From contig NZ_CP080519.1 of NCBI RefSeq assembly GCF_019468465.1, positions 10,285,001 to 10,349,000 on the forward strand: 64,000 nucleotides of DNA, written 5' to 3'. The translations under genes were made by a program, and so were the position numbers. This DNA is from Amycolatopsis sp. DSM 110486 (GTDB taxonomy: Bacteria > Actinomycetota > Actinomycetes > Mycobacteriales > Pseudonocardiaceae). The notes under the pieces are model-generated. The model was not told the DNA's origin. It saw only the letters and a program-made list of their open reading frames with translations, and made no database searches. Shown in pieces: positions 34,578 to 43,423 of the stretch. Position 1 is the stretch's first letter. Each line of letters begins with the position of its first letter.

Positions 34578-36329
34578 CTACTGGTTGCGCACGCCGCGGC
34601 GCGCCGAGATGAGCTGCGAGATGACGACCAGGACCGTCAGCACGACGACGAGGACCACGCCGATCGCCGACACGAGGGTGGTGTTGCCGTCCTGGTACTC
34701 CTGGAAGATCGTGACGGAGAGGACTTCCTTGCCCGGGGTGTAGAGCAGAATGCTGCTCTGCAGCTCCCGGAAGCTGACGATGAGGATGTAGACCCATCCG
34801 CCGATCAGGCCCGGCGCGGCCAGCGGGAGCAGCACGCGCCGCATCGTTTCGAACCAGCGAGCCCCGGAGACGTGGGCCGATTCCTCGAGCTCGGCCGACA
34901 CCGTCGCGAGCGCCGAGCCCGCGTAGCGCATGCCGTAGGGGATGAACCGGGTCGTATAAGCGATGAACAGGATGATCAGCGTCCCGTAGATCGGCAGCGA
35001 CGTCCGCAGGTACACCACCGCCAGCGCGACCCCGAACACGAGACCGGGGATCACCAGCGGAGAGAACGCCAGCGCGTCGAGCAGCCGCCGGCCCGACGAC
35101 CTCGTGCGGACCACGACCCAGGACGCGACCGCGGACAGGACCATCGCCGCGGTGGCCGCGCAGACGGCGACGATAGCGGTGTGCTCGAACGACCGGATGA
35201 TCCCGCTGTCGCCGAACAACGTGCGGTAGTTGTCGAGGTTCAGATCACCCATTGCCTGGAGGCTGGGTTGTTCGTAGTTCTTCAGCAGCGAGGAGTAGAG
35301 CAGGACCAGCAGCGGCAGCACCACGGCGAGGACGAAGTAGCCCAGCACGAACAATGCCGCGACCCACCTGCCCCGGCCGAGTTTCTCGCGCCGCGGGCGG
35401 AACGCCTTGCCGCTGATCGTCCCGGACTCGCGCAGCGACCCGCCGGCGCGCCCGGCCAGCCAGACGCCGACGCACGCGATCACCAGCAGGCCGATCCCGA
35501 TCGCCCCGATCGCCTGGTAGTCGGTGGGGTATTCCTGGTACAGGTAGTAGAGCTTGCTGGTGAGCACGTAGTGACCACCCGAGAGCCCGAGAAACGTGGG
35601 GATCTCGAAGACTTCCAGCGACTGCACGAAGACGATGAGCGCGGCGCCCGCCAGCGCGGGCTTGACCATCGGCAAGGTGATCCGGGTCAGCACCCGCCAC
35701 CGGCCGAGCCCGGCGACCCTCGCCGCCTCCTCCATCGACGGGTCCGCGGCCCGGAAAGCCGCCGACAGCAACAGGAAGACGATCGGCGCGGAGTGCAGGC
35801 TCTGCACCCAGATCATGCCCCACACCGAGTAGACGTCGAACGGCCGGATGCCGAACAGGAACCCGGTGACGTTGTTGAGCAGGCCGATGTTCGAGCTGCC
35901 GAGGAAGATCCACGCCGGCGCGTACAGGATCGCCGGGATGATCAGCGGGATCAGGGCCGAGAGGCTCAGCAGCCGCCGGAACGGGACGTCGGTGCGCTCG
36001 GCCAGGTAGGCGAACCCACCGCCGATCACCATCGACACGACCATCGAGCCGAAGGCGAACGCCAGCGTGTTCCCGATCATCGCCCAGGTGTCGGAGTCGT
36101 TCGGGAACGCCCGCGCGAAGCCCCCGAGACTGGCCGAGCCGTCGTCGGCGACGAAGGTGCGCCAGAGCAGGAAGCCCAGCGGCACCAGGACGAGGTAGCC
36201 GAGCAGCAGTACGACCACCGCCACGACCACGTGCTTCGCCTCGACGCGGCCGAGTACCCGGCGCAGTATCCCGGGGCCCGGCCCGGGGTCGTGACCGGCA
36301 GGCGGCCGGTCGAGAACGGTCTGGGTCAT
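34578..36329 (-). CDS. ABC transporter double permease (FbpB-like)
   Basis: About 583 residues carrying two fused six-helix BPD permease domains, as in FbpB/SfuB. EAA-type loops are EEAARVAGLGRWRVLTRITLPM in the first half and ELEESAHVSGARWFETMRRVLLPL in the second (each given in part). The start is the ATG at MTQTVLDRP, overlapping the binding-protein stop by four bases; the longer frame upstream is the shadow of that gene. A single polypeptide supplies the whole channel. Confidence 0.92.
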   Translation of the reverse strand: MTQTVLDRPPAGHDPGPGPGILRRVLGRVEAKHVVVAVVVLLLGYLVLVPLGFLLWRTFVADDGSASLGGFARAFPNDSDTWAMIGNTLAFAFGSMVVSMVIGGGFAYLAERTDVPFRRLLSLSALIPLIIPAILYAPAWIFLGSSNIGLLNNVTGFLFGIRPFDVYSVWGMIWVQSLHSAPIVFLLLSAAFRAADPSMEEAARVAGLGRWRVLTRITLPMVKPALAGAALIVFVQSLEVFEIPTFLGLSGGHYVLTSKLYYLYQEYPTDYQAIGAIGIGLLVIACVGVWLAGRAGGSLRESGTISGKAFRPRREKLGRGRWVAALFVLGYFVLAVVLPLLVLLYSSLLKNYEQPSLQAMGDLNLDNYRTLFGDSGIIRSFEHTAIVAVCAATAAMVLSAVASWVVVRTRSSGRRLLDALAFSPLVIPGLVFGVALAVVYLRTSLPIYGTLIILFIAYTTRFIPYGMRYAGSALATVSAELEESAHVSGARWFETMRRVLLPLAAPGLIGGWVYILIVSFRELQSSILLYTPGKEVLSVTIFQEYQDGNTTLVSAIGVVLVVVLTVLVVISQLISARRGVRNQ

Positions 36330-37429
36330 CGGGGAAGCACCGGGTCCTTGCCCTTGAGCAGGTTGCTCCACGCCTCTTGCCACGCGTTGCCCCGGTCGGA
36401 GGCCAGGGTCCGCCAGTCGTCGTACACGAAATCGGTTCCTTCCGGCAGGCGCGGCTGGTAGCCCGGGATCGCCGCGGGGTTGGTGGGGATGTATCCGGCG
36501 TCGTGCAGGTACTTCTGCGCCTCGGTGAGGTAGTAGTCGCAGAACAGCAGCGCGGCCGCCGGGTGGGCGGCGCCCTTCATCGGGTCGGCCCCCAGGATCT
36601 GCAGTGTCACGGGGTCCATGGCCGGCTGGAACGAAAGGTCCTTCGCGCGGCTGGGCACGTACTGGAGGAAGTCCGACAGGAAGACCGGGAAGTCGCCCGC
36701 CTGCAGCAGCGTCGTGTTGGAGACGTGGCCGTCGACGACCCGGACGTTCTTCGCCACGCGCTTCATCATGGCGGCGAAGTCGTTGTCGGACATGCCTTTC
36801 TGCTTCGTGTAGTAGTTGTACAAGTCCTCGTACCAGTTGAAGTCGCCTTGGTCGACCGCGACCTTGCCCTGCCACTTCGGATCGGCGTAACCCGCGAGAT
36901 CGGGCGGGAGCTGGCCGGGCTGGACCAGCCGCACGTTGTGGATCGGCAGGGTGGCGATGTAGTAGGCCCCGACCATGTCGTCGGTCTTCGCCTCGGCCGG
37001 GATCGTGCCGGCGATGTCGCTCGTGTACGGGGCGATCAGTCCTTGCTGGCCCAGGATCGCCATCTCGGAGTCCTTGGTCTCGACCACGTCGTTCAGGACC
37101 CGGTGCGCGCCCGCTTCCTGCAGCACGCGCCCGCGGACCTGTTCCGTCGTCGCGCGGTAGACCGCGACGTCGATCCCGTATTCCTTTTCGAACGCGGGGA
37201 CGATCTTCTTCTCGATCGCGGTGTTGGTGACGTAGATGACCAGCTGGCCCTCGGCCTTGGCGGCGTCGACGAGCTGGTCGTGGCGCGATTTCCCCTTCAT
37301 GGCGGCGAATTTCGCGTAGACCGCGACCGCCTCGGTGTTCACAGGGGGAAACCCGCAGGCCGCCGTCAGGCCGCCGAGGCAGGCCACAGCGAGCAGGCAG
37401 GCAAGGCGCTGCCGCGGCTTCTCGAGCAT
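36326..37429 (-). CDS. ABC substrate-binding lipoprotein (FbpA/AfuA-like)
   Basis: 367 residues with a lipoprotein signal (lipobox LTAAC, Cys at about residue 25) and a type 2 periplasmic-binding fold (VDAAKAEGQLVIYVTNTAIEKK, DPKWQGKVAVDQGDFNWYEDLYNYY). The paired tyrosines used by FbpA for Fe(III) are not obvious, since the late YxYY-like motif is replaced by VYDDWRTL. A carboxylate or phosphonate ligand is therefore possible. It is the first gene of the operon and is preceded by the ATTGTT palindrome. Confidence 0.88.
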   Translation of the reverse strand: MLEKPRQRLACLLAVACLGGLTAACGFPPVNTEAVAVYAKFAAMKGKSRHDQLVDAAKAEGQLVIYVTNTAIEKKIVPAFEKEYGIDVAVYRATTEQVRGRVLQEAGAHRVLNDVVETKDSEMAILGQQGLIAPYTSDIAGTIPAEAKTDDMVGAYYIATLPIHNVRLVQPGQLPPDLAGYADPKWQGKVAVDQGDFNWYEDLYNYYTKQKGMSDNDFAAMMKRVAKNVRVVDGHVSNTTLLQAGDFPVFLSDFLQYVPSRAKDLSFQPAMDPVTLQILGADPMKGAAHPAAALLFCDYYLTEAQKYLHDAGYIPTNPAAIPGYQPRLPEGTDFVYDDWRTLASDRGNAWQEAWSNLLKGKDPVLPR

Positions 37430-37494
37430 CGTTGCTCCTCATTCCGGTAACGGCTGCGCTCCGCGCACCCGCGTACAGAGACTACGTGATGTCG

Positions 37495-37525
37495 AACAAT
37501 ATGACTAGCAATATTGTTGGACAAT
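37495..37525. promoter_or_regulatory. GntR-type palindromes before the FbpABC-like operon
   Basis: AACAATAT (37495-37502) and ATATTGTT (37511-37518) are inverted repeats eight bases apart. ATTGTTGGACAAT (37513-37525) is a 13-base palindrome overlapping the second arm. The site lies 66-96 bases upstream of the binding-protein ATG. Confidence 0.65.
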
Positions 37526-38484
37526 CAGAGGTCTACGACGAGCTCGGAAGTGGTGGCCCTGCTGCAGCAGAGCGTGATGACCGATCCGGATGCCTTCTCC
37601 CGCGGAGTCAGCACGACGTCGCGGTGGTCCGGCGTTCCCGAGAGGACCCCCACCACACAGGTGCCGCACACGCCCTGCTCGCACGCCGTCGGGACGAACA
37701 CGCCCGCGCGGTCGAGGACCTGGGCCGGCGTCTCGGTTGCGCCGACCTCCACGGTCACCTTGCTCCGGGCCGCGGTCAGCACGAACGGACGCCCTTCGGT
37801 GTCGGCCTCGTGCTTGAAGTGCTCGACCCGGAACGCCTCGGCTCCGATCCCCGCGGCGAGCGCGCCCTTGCGCACGTAGTCCATGAACGGCTCGGGCCCG
37901 CACACGTAGACCGTCGAGTGTGGACCGGCCGCGCGCAGTACGTCCTCCGGGGCGAACGTGCTCCCGTCGGAGTCCGCTCCGACGTGCAGGGCGCCGGCGG
38001 GGACGAGGGACTCGAGCTCGGCGGTGTAGACCGCCCGGTCGGGCGTGCGCACGCGGTAGTGGAACTCGAAGCCGGCGTGCCGCGCGGCGAGCCGGCGAGC
38101 CATCGCCAGCAGCGGCGTCACACCGATGCCACCCGCGATCAGCACCACGTGCGCGCCGTCCTCCCCGAGCTCGAACGTGTTCTTGGGCTCGCTCACGAGG
38201 ATCCGGTGCCCGGGCCGCAGCCGCTCGTGCACGAACCGCGAACCGCCCCGGGAGTCGGCGGTCTTGAGCACCGCGATCTTCGCCGTCTCGGCGCCCGCGG
38301 ACGCGGCCAGCAGGGAGTACTGCCGGATCAGGCCGTTGGGCAAATGCACGTCGACGTGCGCTCCCGGCCCGTGGCCGGGCCACGGGCTGCCGTCGACCGG
38401 GCGCAGCTCGACCTCCAGCACACCGTTCCCGACGATCCGCCGCCCGCTGACCTCGACCTCGACCGTCCCTTCCGGCGCGGTCAC
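37525..38484 (-). CDS. Phthalate-dioxygenase-type reductase (FMN/NAD and 2Fe-2S)
   Basis: About 319 residues in the order flavin domain (RQYSLLAAS), NAD domain (GGIGVTPLLAMARRL, YVCGPEPFMDYV) and C-terminal plant-type ferredoxin (ACEQGVCGTC, then a final Cys in TLCCSRA). This order is typical of class IA reductases such as PDR, VanB and OphA1. It supplies electrons from NADH to the Rieske oxygenase four genes upstream. The GTG at MTAPEGTVEV overlaps the dioxygenase stop (GTGA); the longer frame upstream is a shadow. Confidence 0.92.
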   Translation of the reverse strand: MTAPEGTVEVEVSGRRIVGNGVLEVELRPVDGSPWPGHGPGAHVDVHLPNGLIRQYSLLAASAGAETAKIAVLKTADSRGGSRFVHERLRPGHRILVSEPKNTFELGEDGAHVVLIAGGIGVTPLLAMARRLAARHAGFEFHYRVRTPDRAVYTAELESLVPAGALHVGADSDGSTFAPEDVLRAAGPHSTVYVCGPEPFMDYVRKGALAAGIGAEAFRVEHFKHEADTEGRPFVLTAARSKVTVEVGATETPAQVLDRAGVFVPTACEQGVCGTCVVGVLSGTPDHRDVVLTPREKASGSVITLCCSRATTSELVVDL

Positions 38485-39620
38485 GAACCCGTCCCCATGC
38501 GGTCGGCGGCCAGCCGCACGACCTGGCGCGAGGACAGTGCCAGCAACGGGTGCGCCCCTGCCTCGACGAGCGCGTCGAACCCCGGCCGGCGCAACGCGTC
38601 CTGGAAGCGGGCGTCGAGGCCACTGGCGGTGATCACCGCGTCGGCGTCGCGCGCGTAGTCGTCGCGCAGCTGCTCCTCCACGATCAGGCGGTGGAGGAAA
38701 CGGTTGAGCGGCAGTGACTCCGGCTCGGGGAACTTGTAGTAGATGAAGTCCTCGCTGGTGAACTCGTACCCGCCGTACTTCGGCACCGACACCTCCCGGC
38801 TCGCCTCGTGCACGGTGTCGTCGGCGGCCTTGGGCAGGAACTGGACGACGCCCTGGCCGTGGTGGGCCAGCTCCTGGTACGAGAGCAGGTGCCCGGGCAG
38901 CTCGCCGATGATGCCGAGCAGCACGAACCAGGTCAGCAGCTCGCTTTCCCCGACCTCGTCGAGGTTGACGGGGGTGAGGTCGAGCAGGTCCTGGTAGCGG
39001 CCGGCGGCGGCCTCCTGGATGACCCAGCGGTCGAACTCGTAGTTCGGCGCCAGGTAGCGGGAGGTGCCCGGGAAGTGGGACATGCCGCCGCTCGCGATGA
39101 TCGCGATGCGCTCGTCCCGGGTCTCCAGCGCGCGGCCGATGGCCCGGCCCAGCTCGTAGCAGCGGCGCGGGCTCGGGATCGGCGGCAGGTAGGTGTTGAC
39201 CAGCAGCGGGATCACCGGGGCGTCGGTCTTGCCGAGGATGTACTTGAACGGCGTGAGGAACGCGTGTCCCAGCACGGCTTCCTGGGAGTAGGTGACGTCG
39301 AAGCCGTCGGCGATCACCTTCTTCAGCAGGTCGACGGCGACCTCGGTGTGCACCTTCTTCTGCATCCGCTGTTCCATGTAGTGCGCCTCGCACTCCTGCG
39401 AGACCACCATCGTGAAGGTGGGCACCGCCTCCAGCCAGAAGGTCTCGAGGTGGTCGAGACCGATGACGAGGACCGCGTCGGGAGCGGCTTCCTCGATGGC
39501 GGCGCCGAACGCCACCAGCGCGTCCGTGCTCTTGTCGAGCTTGTCGAGCTCCTCGTGCCGGGGCCGGCTCAGCAGCTGCGGCGCGTGGACGGCGGCCGCC
39601 GCGGCGACGATCTCAGCCAT
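38481..39620 (-). CDS. Class III extradiol dioxygenase with fused LigB- and LigA-like domains
   Basis: 379 residues. Residues about 1-290 form the LigB catalytic fold (AAVHAPQLLSRP, VLVIGLDHLETFW, ASGGMSHFPGT; His residues at 12 and in GLDH are iron-ligand candidates). Residues about 300-370 resemble the small LigA subunit (LNRFLHRLIVEEQLRDDYA, then FDALVEAGAHPLLAL). The B-A fusion order is that of gallate dioxygenases of the DesB/GalA type. Meta ring cleavage of protocatechuate, gallate or a substituted relative is expected. It lies between the decarboxylase-like and reductase genes. Confidence 0.88.
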   Translation of the reverse strand: MAEIVAAAAAVHAPQLLSRPRHEELDKLDKSTDALVAFGAAIEEAAPDAVLVIGLDHLETFWLEAVPTFTMVVSQECEAHYMEQRMQKKVHTEVAVDLLKKVIADGFDVTYSQEAVLGHAFLTPFKYILGKTDAPVIPLLVNTYLPPIPSPRRCYELGRAIGRALETRDERIAIIASGGMSHFPGTSRYLAPNYEFDRWVIQEAAAGRYQDLLDLTPVNLDEVGESELLTWFVLLGIIGELPGHLLSYQELAHHGQGVVQFLPKAADDTVHEASREVSVPKYGGYEFTSEDFIYYKFPEPESLPLNRFLHRLIVEEQLRDDYARDADAVITASGLDARFQDALRRPGFDALVEAGAHPLLALSSRQVVRLAADRMGTGS

Positions 39621-39666
39621 GCGTTTCTCCTTCGTGCGGATGGGGGGTGGGAACGGGCGCGGTGGC

Positions 39667-40659
39667 CTACAGGTCCAGGGTCTGCGGGGCGAAGACTTCG
39701 TCGAGCGGCACCTCGCGCACGGCGATGCCCTGCTCGACCACGTACTGGCGAAGCCGGTCGAGCATCGTGCGGTTGGCCTCCATGCCGTAGGGCACGGGGT
39801 CGGTCGCGGCGACCCCGCGGGCGGCGTCCGCGGTCGCGGGATCCAGCAACCGCCACGGTTCGAAGCTCCGCGCGGCCTCGGCCAGCACGGCGGCCTTGGC
39901 CTCGGTGAAGGCCGAGTACAGGTTCAGCGCCAGCCACGGCAGCTCCTCGGCGAGCTCCCGGCGCACGGCGACGCAGTGCGTGGCGTGCAGCCCGGTGCCG
40001 CCGGCGAGGTAGCGGGCGCGTTCGGCCTCGGGGTCGAACAGCCGGCGGACCCTCAGCTCGGCTTCGCTGCGCTCGGGCGAGCGGTCGACGAGGTTCTTCT
40101 CCGACAGGTACAGCAGGGATCCGGCGAGGTAGTCCTCGGCGAGCAGAGTGCCGATGTTCTCCTCCGGGGACATGACGTCGACGCGCACGCCCTCGGGCGG
40201 CCGGAAGTCGGTGGCCGCGCCGTGGCTGTGGGCGGCGCCGCGTTCCATGACCCAGTGGACGTCGGCGGGATCGACGCCGAAGTCGTGCTGCAGCACGCCG
40301 CGGCTCCACACCGCGGAGGTCTGCTGGTACTCCGGCACGCCGATCTTCCGCCCGCGCAGGTCCGCGGGGCTCTCGATACCCGAGCGCTCGCCGACGACGA
40401 TGCCGAGGTGGCACAGCGTGCGGGTGGTGAACACGGGCAGGGCCACGAACCGCCGGTCGTCCAGCGAGGCCAGGCGGAAGCAGGTCGACAGCGACGCCTC
40501 GAAGACGTCGAACTCGGCGAAGTGCAGCTGCCGCCAGAACAGCTCCGACGGGTGGTAGGACAGCAGTGTCGGGTCGACGCCGGCGATTCCGACGCGACCG
40601 TCGAGCAGCGGGCGGGTGAACGTGTTGGCGGTGAGGGCGACGGTGAGCCGGCGCGTCAT
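39667..40659 (-). CDS. 4,5-dihydroxyphthalate decarboxylase-like protein
   Basis: About 330 residues with a type 2 periplasmic-binding fold but no signal peptide. It matches the 4,5-dihydroxyphthalate decarboxylase (Pht5/OphC) family: LTVALTANTFTRPLLDGRV opening, FDVFEASLSTCFRLASLDD, GRKIGVPEYQQTSAVWSRGVLQH and PYGMEANR. In phthalate degradation this enzyme yields protocatechuate. Its position between a phthalate-4,5-type oxygenase and an extradiol dioxygenase fits. The ATG at MTRRLTV overlaps the DUF4177 stop. Confidence 0.88.
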   Translation of the reverse strand: MTRRLTVALTANTFTRPLLDGRVGIAGVDPTLLSYHPSELFWRQLHFAEFDVFEASLSTCFRLASLDDRRFVALPVFTTRTLCHLGIVVGERSGIESPADLRGRKIGVPEYQQTSAVWSRGVLQHDFGVDPADVHWVMERGAAHSHGAATDFRPPEGVRVDVMSPEENIGTLLAEDYLAGSLLYLSEKNLVDRSPERSEAELRVRRLFDPEAERARYLAGGTGLHATHCVAVRRELAEELPWLALNLYSAFTEAKAAVLAEAARSFEPWRLLDPATADAARGVAATDPVPYGMEANRTMLDRLRQYVVEQGIAVREVPLDEVFAPQTLDL

Positions 40660-40847
40660 GCGCTCTCCCCCGCCTTGTTCAGGATGAGCAGCAGGTAGCC
40701 CGTGGTCGAGGAGTTGTAGATGATCGGCTGGATCCGGTCGAAGGTCCACCCCTCGGCGACGGCGTTGTTGAGCTCGCGTTCGAGCTCTTCGGACACGGCC
40801 TCGGGCGTGAGGCCGGTGGCGCGGATGGTCACGATCTTGTAGGTCAT
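40656..40847 (-). CDS. DUF4177-like small protein
   Basis: 63 residues (MTYKIVTIRATGLTPEAVSE; ending TTGYLLLILNKAGESA), predicted beta-alpha-beta, resembling DUF4177 (the EGWTFDRIQPII pattern of 'voltage-gated' and YjbQ-like small proteins). No catalytic residues are apparent. It overlaps the decarboxylase start by four bases and follows the Rieske gene by 28 bases, so it is co-translated with the ring-attack enzymes. A role as an accessory or stabilising subunit is only a guess. Confidence 0.7.
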   Translation of the reverse strand: MTYKIVTIRATGLTPEAVSEELERELNNAVAEGWTFDRIQPIIYNSSTTGYLLLILNKAGESA

Positions 40848-40875
40848 GGGTCGCTTTCGTGAGTTCGGCGGTGGC

Positions 40876-42156
40876 TCAGTACCAAGCGGACTGCAGGTCC
40901 TTGGCGGCCTCGCGCCATTCGTCGCCCTCGGCCACGAGCAGGTCTGCCGCACGGGTGTCCCGGTGGTCTTCGGGGCCGGCACCGACCATCGGCTCCCCTC
41001 GCTCGGCGCGGTCGGTCGCGTCGAGCAGGAGCTTGCGGGCGGTCGTGATCGCCAGGTCGGTGCTGCCGAGCGCTTCCTTGCTGCGGTCCACGATCCGGCC
41101 CATGCCGGTCTGGATCGCGAAGTCCTGGGTGTTGACGCCCTCGATGCCGGTGAAGGTCCGCGTGCGCTGCACCTCGCGGTCGATCATGAAATCGTTCTCC
41201 GGTTCCCGGACCAGCCAGTAGGTCCCGGGTTTGAAGTCCTGCGGGCCGCGGCCCATCTCGTCCTCGTGCTCGGCGAACCACCCCTGCGGCATCGGCTGCT
41301 CGGGCCGCGCGGAGTACACGAAGTTGTAGATGGCGGTGTTGTGGTCGTCGATCGGCACCCAGATGTGGCCGTGCAGCGCGGGATACTCGGCGTCCTCGCC
41401 CTGTCCGTGCCAGCTCAGCAGCACACTGCGGATCTGCATGAACGGCATGGCGAACTGGTACACGCGCAGGTACCGGCGCCCGCCGCCGACGCGGCGCAGG
41501 CTCGCGTAGGTGAACCCGTGCGGCTGCAGCTGGACCTCGAGCTTCGGGTGCCGGTCCAGCGCCCGCAGCGACTTGGTGTTGGACAGGTCGTTGTTGTGCG
41601 CGAACGACGAGTGGGCGGTGTCGATGCCGCCTTCGATCGCCTGCAGGTAGTTGCACGGCTCGTTGGTCTTCGAGACGCCGCGGTGCGTCTCGGGCGCGCG
41701 CAGCCATTCGTAGTCCGGCGGTTCGGGCATGGTGTCGACCGGTCCCATGTAGGTCCAGACGATCCCGCCGGCCTCGTACACCGGGTACGCCTTGATGCCG
41801 GCGCGGAACCGCAGCCGCGCACCTGGTTCCTCCGAAGGCGTGTCGAGGCAGTTGCCGTTCACGTCGAACTTCCAGCCGTGGTACACGCAGCGCAGACCGC
41901 ATTCCTCGTTGCGGCCGAAGAACAACGGCGCCCGCCGATGCGAGCAGTAGGCGTCGAGCAGACCGACCTCGCCGTTGGAGTCCCGGAACGCCACCAGGTC
42001 TTCGCCGAGCAGCCGCACCCGCACGGGCGGGCTGTCGGGCTCGGGGACTTCTTCGGACAGGACTGCCGGGATCCAGTACCGGCGGAAGACCTGCCCCATG
42101 GGGGCCTCGCCCTCGACCCGGGTGAGCCGTTCGTTCTGTTCACGCGTGATGCGCAT
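40876..42156 (-). CDS. Rieske oxygenase, phthalate 4,5-dioxygenase-like alpha subunit
   Basis: About 426 residues. The Rieske 2Fe-2S site is C71-x-H73 and C90-x2-H93; the catalytic mononuclear iron site is D179, H182 and H187 in GIDTAHSSFAH. PMGQVFRRYWIPAVLSEEVP and RVRLLGEDLVAFRDS are diagnostic of the phthalate dioxygenase (Pht3/OphA2) subfamily, which works as an alpha-only oxygenase with a PDR-type reductase. That reductase is encoded in the operon. CGGAGGC precedes the ATG at MRITRE. cis-Dihydroxylation or O-demethylation of an aromatic acid is the likely step. Confidence 0.93.
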   Translation of the reverse strand: MRITREQNERLTRVEGEAPMGQVFRRYWIPAVLSEEVPEPDSPPVRVRLLGEDLVAFRDSNGEVGLLDAYCSHRRAPLFFGRNEECGLRCVYHGWKFDVNGNCLDTPSEEPGARLRFRAGIKAYPVYEAGGIVWTYMGPVDTMPEPPDYEWLRAPETHRGVSKTNEPCNYLQAIEGGIDTAHSSFAHNNDLSNTKSLRALDRHPKLEVQLQPHGFTYASLRRVGGGRRYLRVYQFAMPFMQIRSVLLSWHGQGEDAEYPALHGHIWVPIDDHNTAIYNFVYSARPEQPMPQGWFAEHEDEMGRGPQDFKPGTYWLVREPENDFMIDREVQRTRTFTGIEGVNTQDFAIQTGMGRIVDRSKEALGSTDLAITTARKLLLDATDRAERGEPMVGAGPEDHRDTRAADLLVAEGDEWREAAKDLQSAWY

Positions 42157-42208
42157 CTTGCCTCCGAGGGGAACTGTCAGGCTGCGGTGTCCAGAGCAGC
42201 GCGGGGTG

Positions 42209-43321
42209 TCACGGCCGTGCGACGGTGACGGTCGCGTGGATGACGTCGGCGACGGGCCCGTAACCACCGGTGGAGAGGATGGCGTCGGCCACCCGGTCGT
42301 ACGGCACCGTCATCGTCGCGAGTGGACGGACGAGCTCGAGGTTGTCCTGCAGGATGCCGAGGGCCGACTCCACCGCGTCGAAACTGTGCCCGCGCATGCC
42401 GACCACGGTCAGGCACTTTCGGGACAGGGCCCCGAGATCGACTCCGTCCTGCGGCTTCCGCTCGCGCACGGGCATGACCAGCCGGCCCGATTTGCGCAGC
42501 ATGGCGATCGCGTCGTTGAACACCGCGGCCGTGCCGGACGCGGTGTTGACGACCAGGTCCACGCCTTCGCCGCCGGTGGCGTCCCGAACCCGCTCCACCA
42601 GGTCGGGGCCGCTGGTGAGCGTGTGGGTGGCACCGAGGGACCGGGCCGCTTCGAGCCGCACACCGTCGCGTTCGAGACCGACCGCGACGATCACCGACGC
42701 GCCGGCGATCCGGGAGGCCAGGACGCACCCGAGGCCCTGCTGGCCCGGTCCGATCACGACGACCGCGGAGCCGGGGCCGGCGCCGCCGCTGCGGTAGGCC
42801 CACTCGTACCCGTTGGCCACCGGCAGCGCCATGGTCGCGATGTCGGACGGCAGCGAGTCCGGCACGCGGTGCAGCACCGTGCGCGGGTGCAGGTACTGCA
42901 GCTGGCTGAACCCGCCCCACAGTCCCGGCGCGACGGTCAGCGCGGTGGTCCCGTACCGCAGCGCGTCCGGGGTCGCCGACGGATCGGATTCGAGGCACCA
43001 CCGGAACTCCGCCGACCGGCAGAACCGGCAGTGTCCACAAGGGAGGTATTCCTCCAGCAGCACGCGGTCCCCCGGCGCCACGCCCCACCTCGCGATCGCG
43101 GACGCCGTCGCGTCCGCGATGACCCCCACGGTCTCGTGGCCCATGACGCGAGCGGGCTCGTCGGCCCGATCGAAGGAAACCACGTCGGAACCGCAGATCC
43201 CCACCGCCTCGACGGCGAGCAGGCCGTCGCCGCCGGTCAGGTCCGGGACGGGGAGCTCGCGGAACTCGACGGTCCGGCGGCCGGTCGTGACCGCGGCCCG
43301 GGCCAGACGCTCGTTCGGCAC
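42209..43321 (-). CDS. Zinc-dependent alcohol/diol dehydrogenase (MDR family)
   Basis: About 370 residues. Catalytic Zn ligands appear in GICGSDVV and GHETVG; structural-Zn cysteines in LPCGHCRFCRSAEFRWC; the NAD fold is IGPGQQGLGCVLASR. The start is the GTG at MPNERLARA, preceded by GGGAAGG, not the further-upstream frame that crosses the divergent promoter. It is the first gene of the Rieske operon. It could oxidise the cis-dihydrodiol or a hydroxymuconic semialdehyde. It is a paralogue of the truncated dehydrogenase at 52.7-53.5 kb. Confidence 0.88.
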   Translation of the reverse strand: MPNERLARAAVTTGRRTVEFRELPVPDLTGGDGLLAVEAVGICGSDVVSFDRADEPARVMGHETVGVIADATASAIARWGVAPGDRVLLEEYLPCGHCRFCRSAEFRWCLESDPSATPDALRYGTTALTVAPGLWGGFSQLQYLHPRTVLHRVPDSLPSDIATMALPVANGYEWAYRSGGAGPGSAVVVIGPGQQGLGCVLASRIAGASVIVAVGLERDGVRLEAARSLGATHTLTSGPDLVERVRDATGGEGVDLVVNTASGTAAVFNDAIAMLRKSGRLVMPVRERKPQDGVDLGALSRKCLTVVGMRGHSFDAVESALGILQDNLELVRPLATMTVPYDRVADAILSTGGYGPVADVIHATVTVARP

Positions 43322-43361
43322 TGAAGGTGTCCTTCCCTCGTCGCTGATCTGGTTGTACTTT

Positions 43362-43373
43362 ATTGTTAACAAT
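43362..43373. promoter_or_regulatory. Palindromic operator ATTGTTAACAAT
   Basis: Perfect 12-base palindrome in the 102-base divergent promoter between the aromatic operon (start 43321) and the hydrolase gene (start 43424). It matches sites at 37.5 and 33.36 kb. Confidence 0.7.
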
Positions 43374-43423
43374 CCTGTCGCGCAATCTGCGTGAGGATGT
43401 AGTTCACATAACGAAGGGGCGGG

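Noticed and set aside
33408..36461. A very long open frame (about 1000 codons) on the plus strand opposite the FbpABC-like genes
   Set aside because: It is a high-GC antisense artefact: rich in Arg, His, Gln, Asp and Pro with no family-like segment, while the minus strand holds clear ABC motifs. Similar long frames at 4550-6910, 7000-9642 and 15021-17741 were rejected for the same reason.
34578..37442. A 954-residue frame suggesting a binding protein-permease fusion
   Set aside because: The N-terminal part is a shadow of the binding-protein gene; the permease starts at 36329 with a four-base overlap.
43322..43423. Open frame extending the Zn-dehydrogenase upstream across the divergent promoter
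   Set aside because: It crosses the ATTGTTAACAAT palindrome and lacks family similarity; the GTG at 43321 with GGGAAGG upstream is better.
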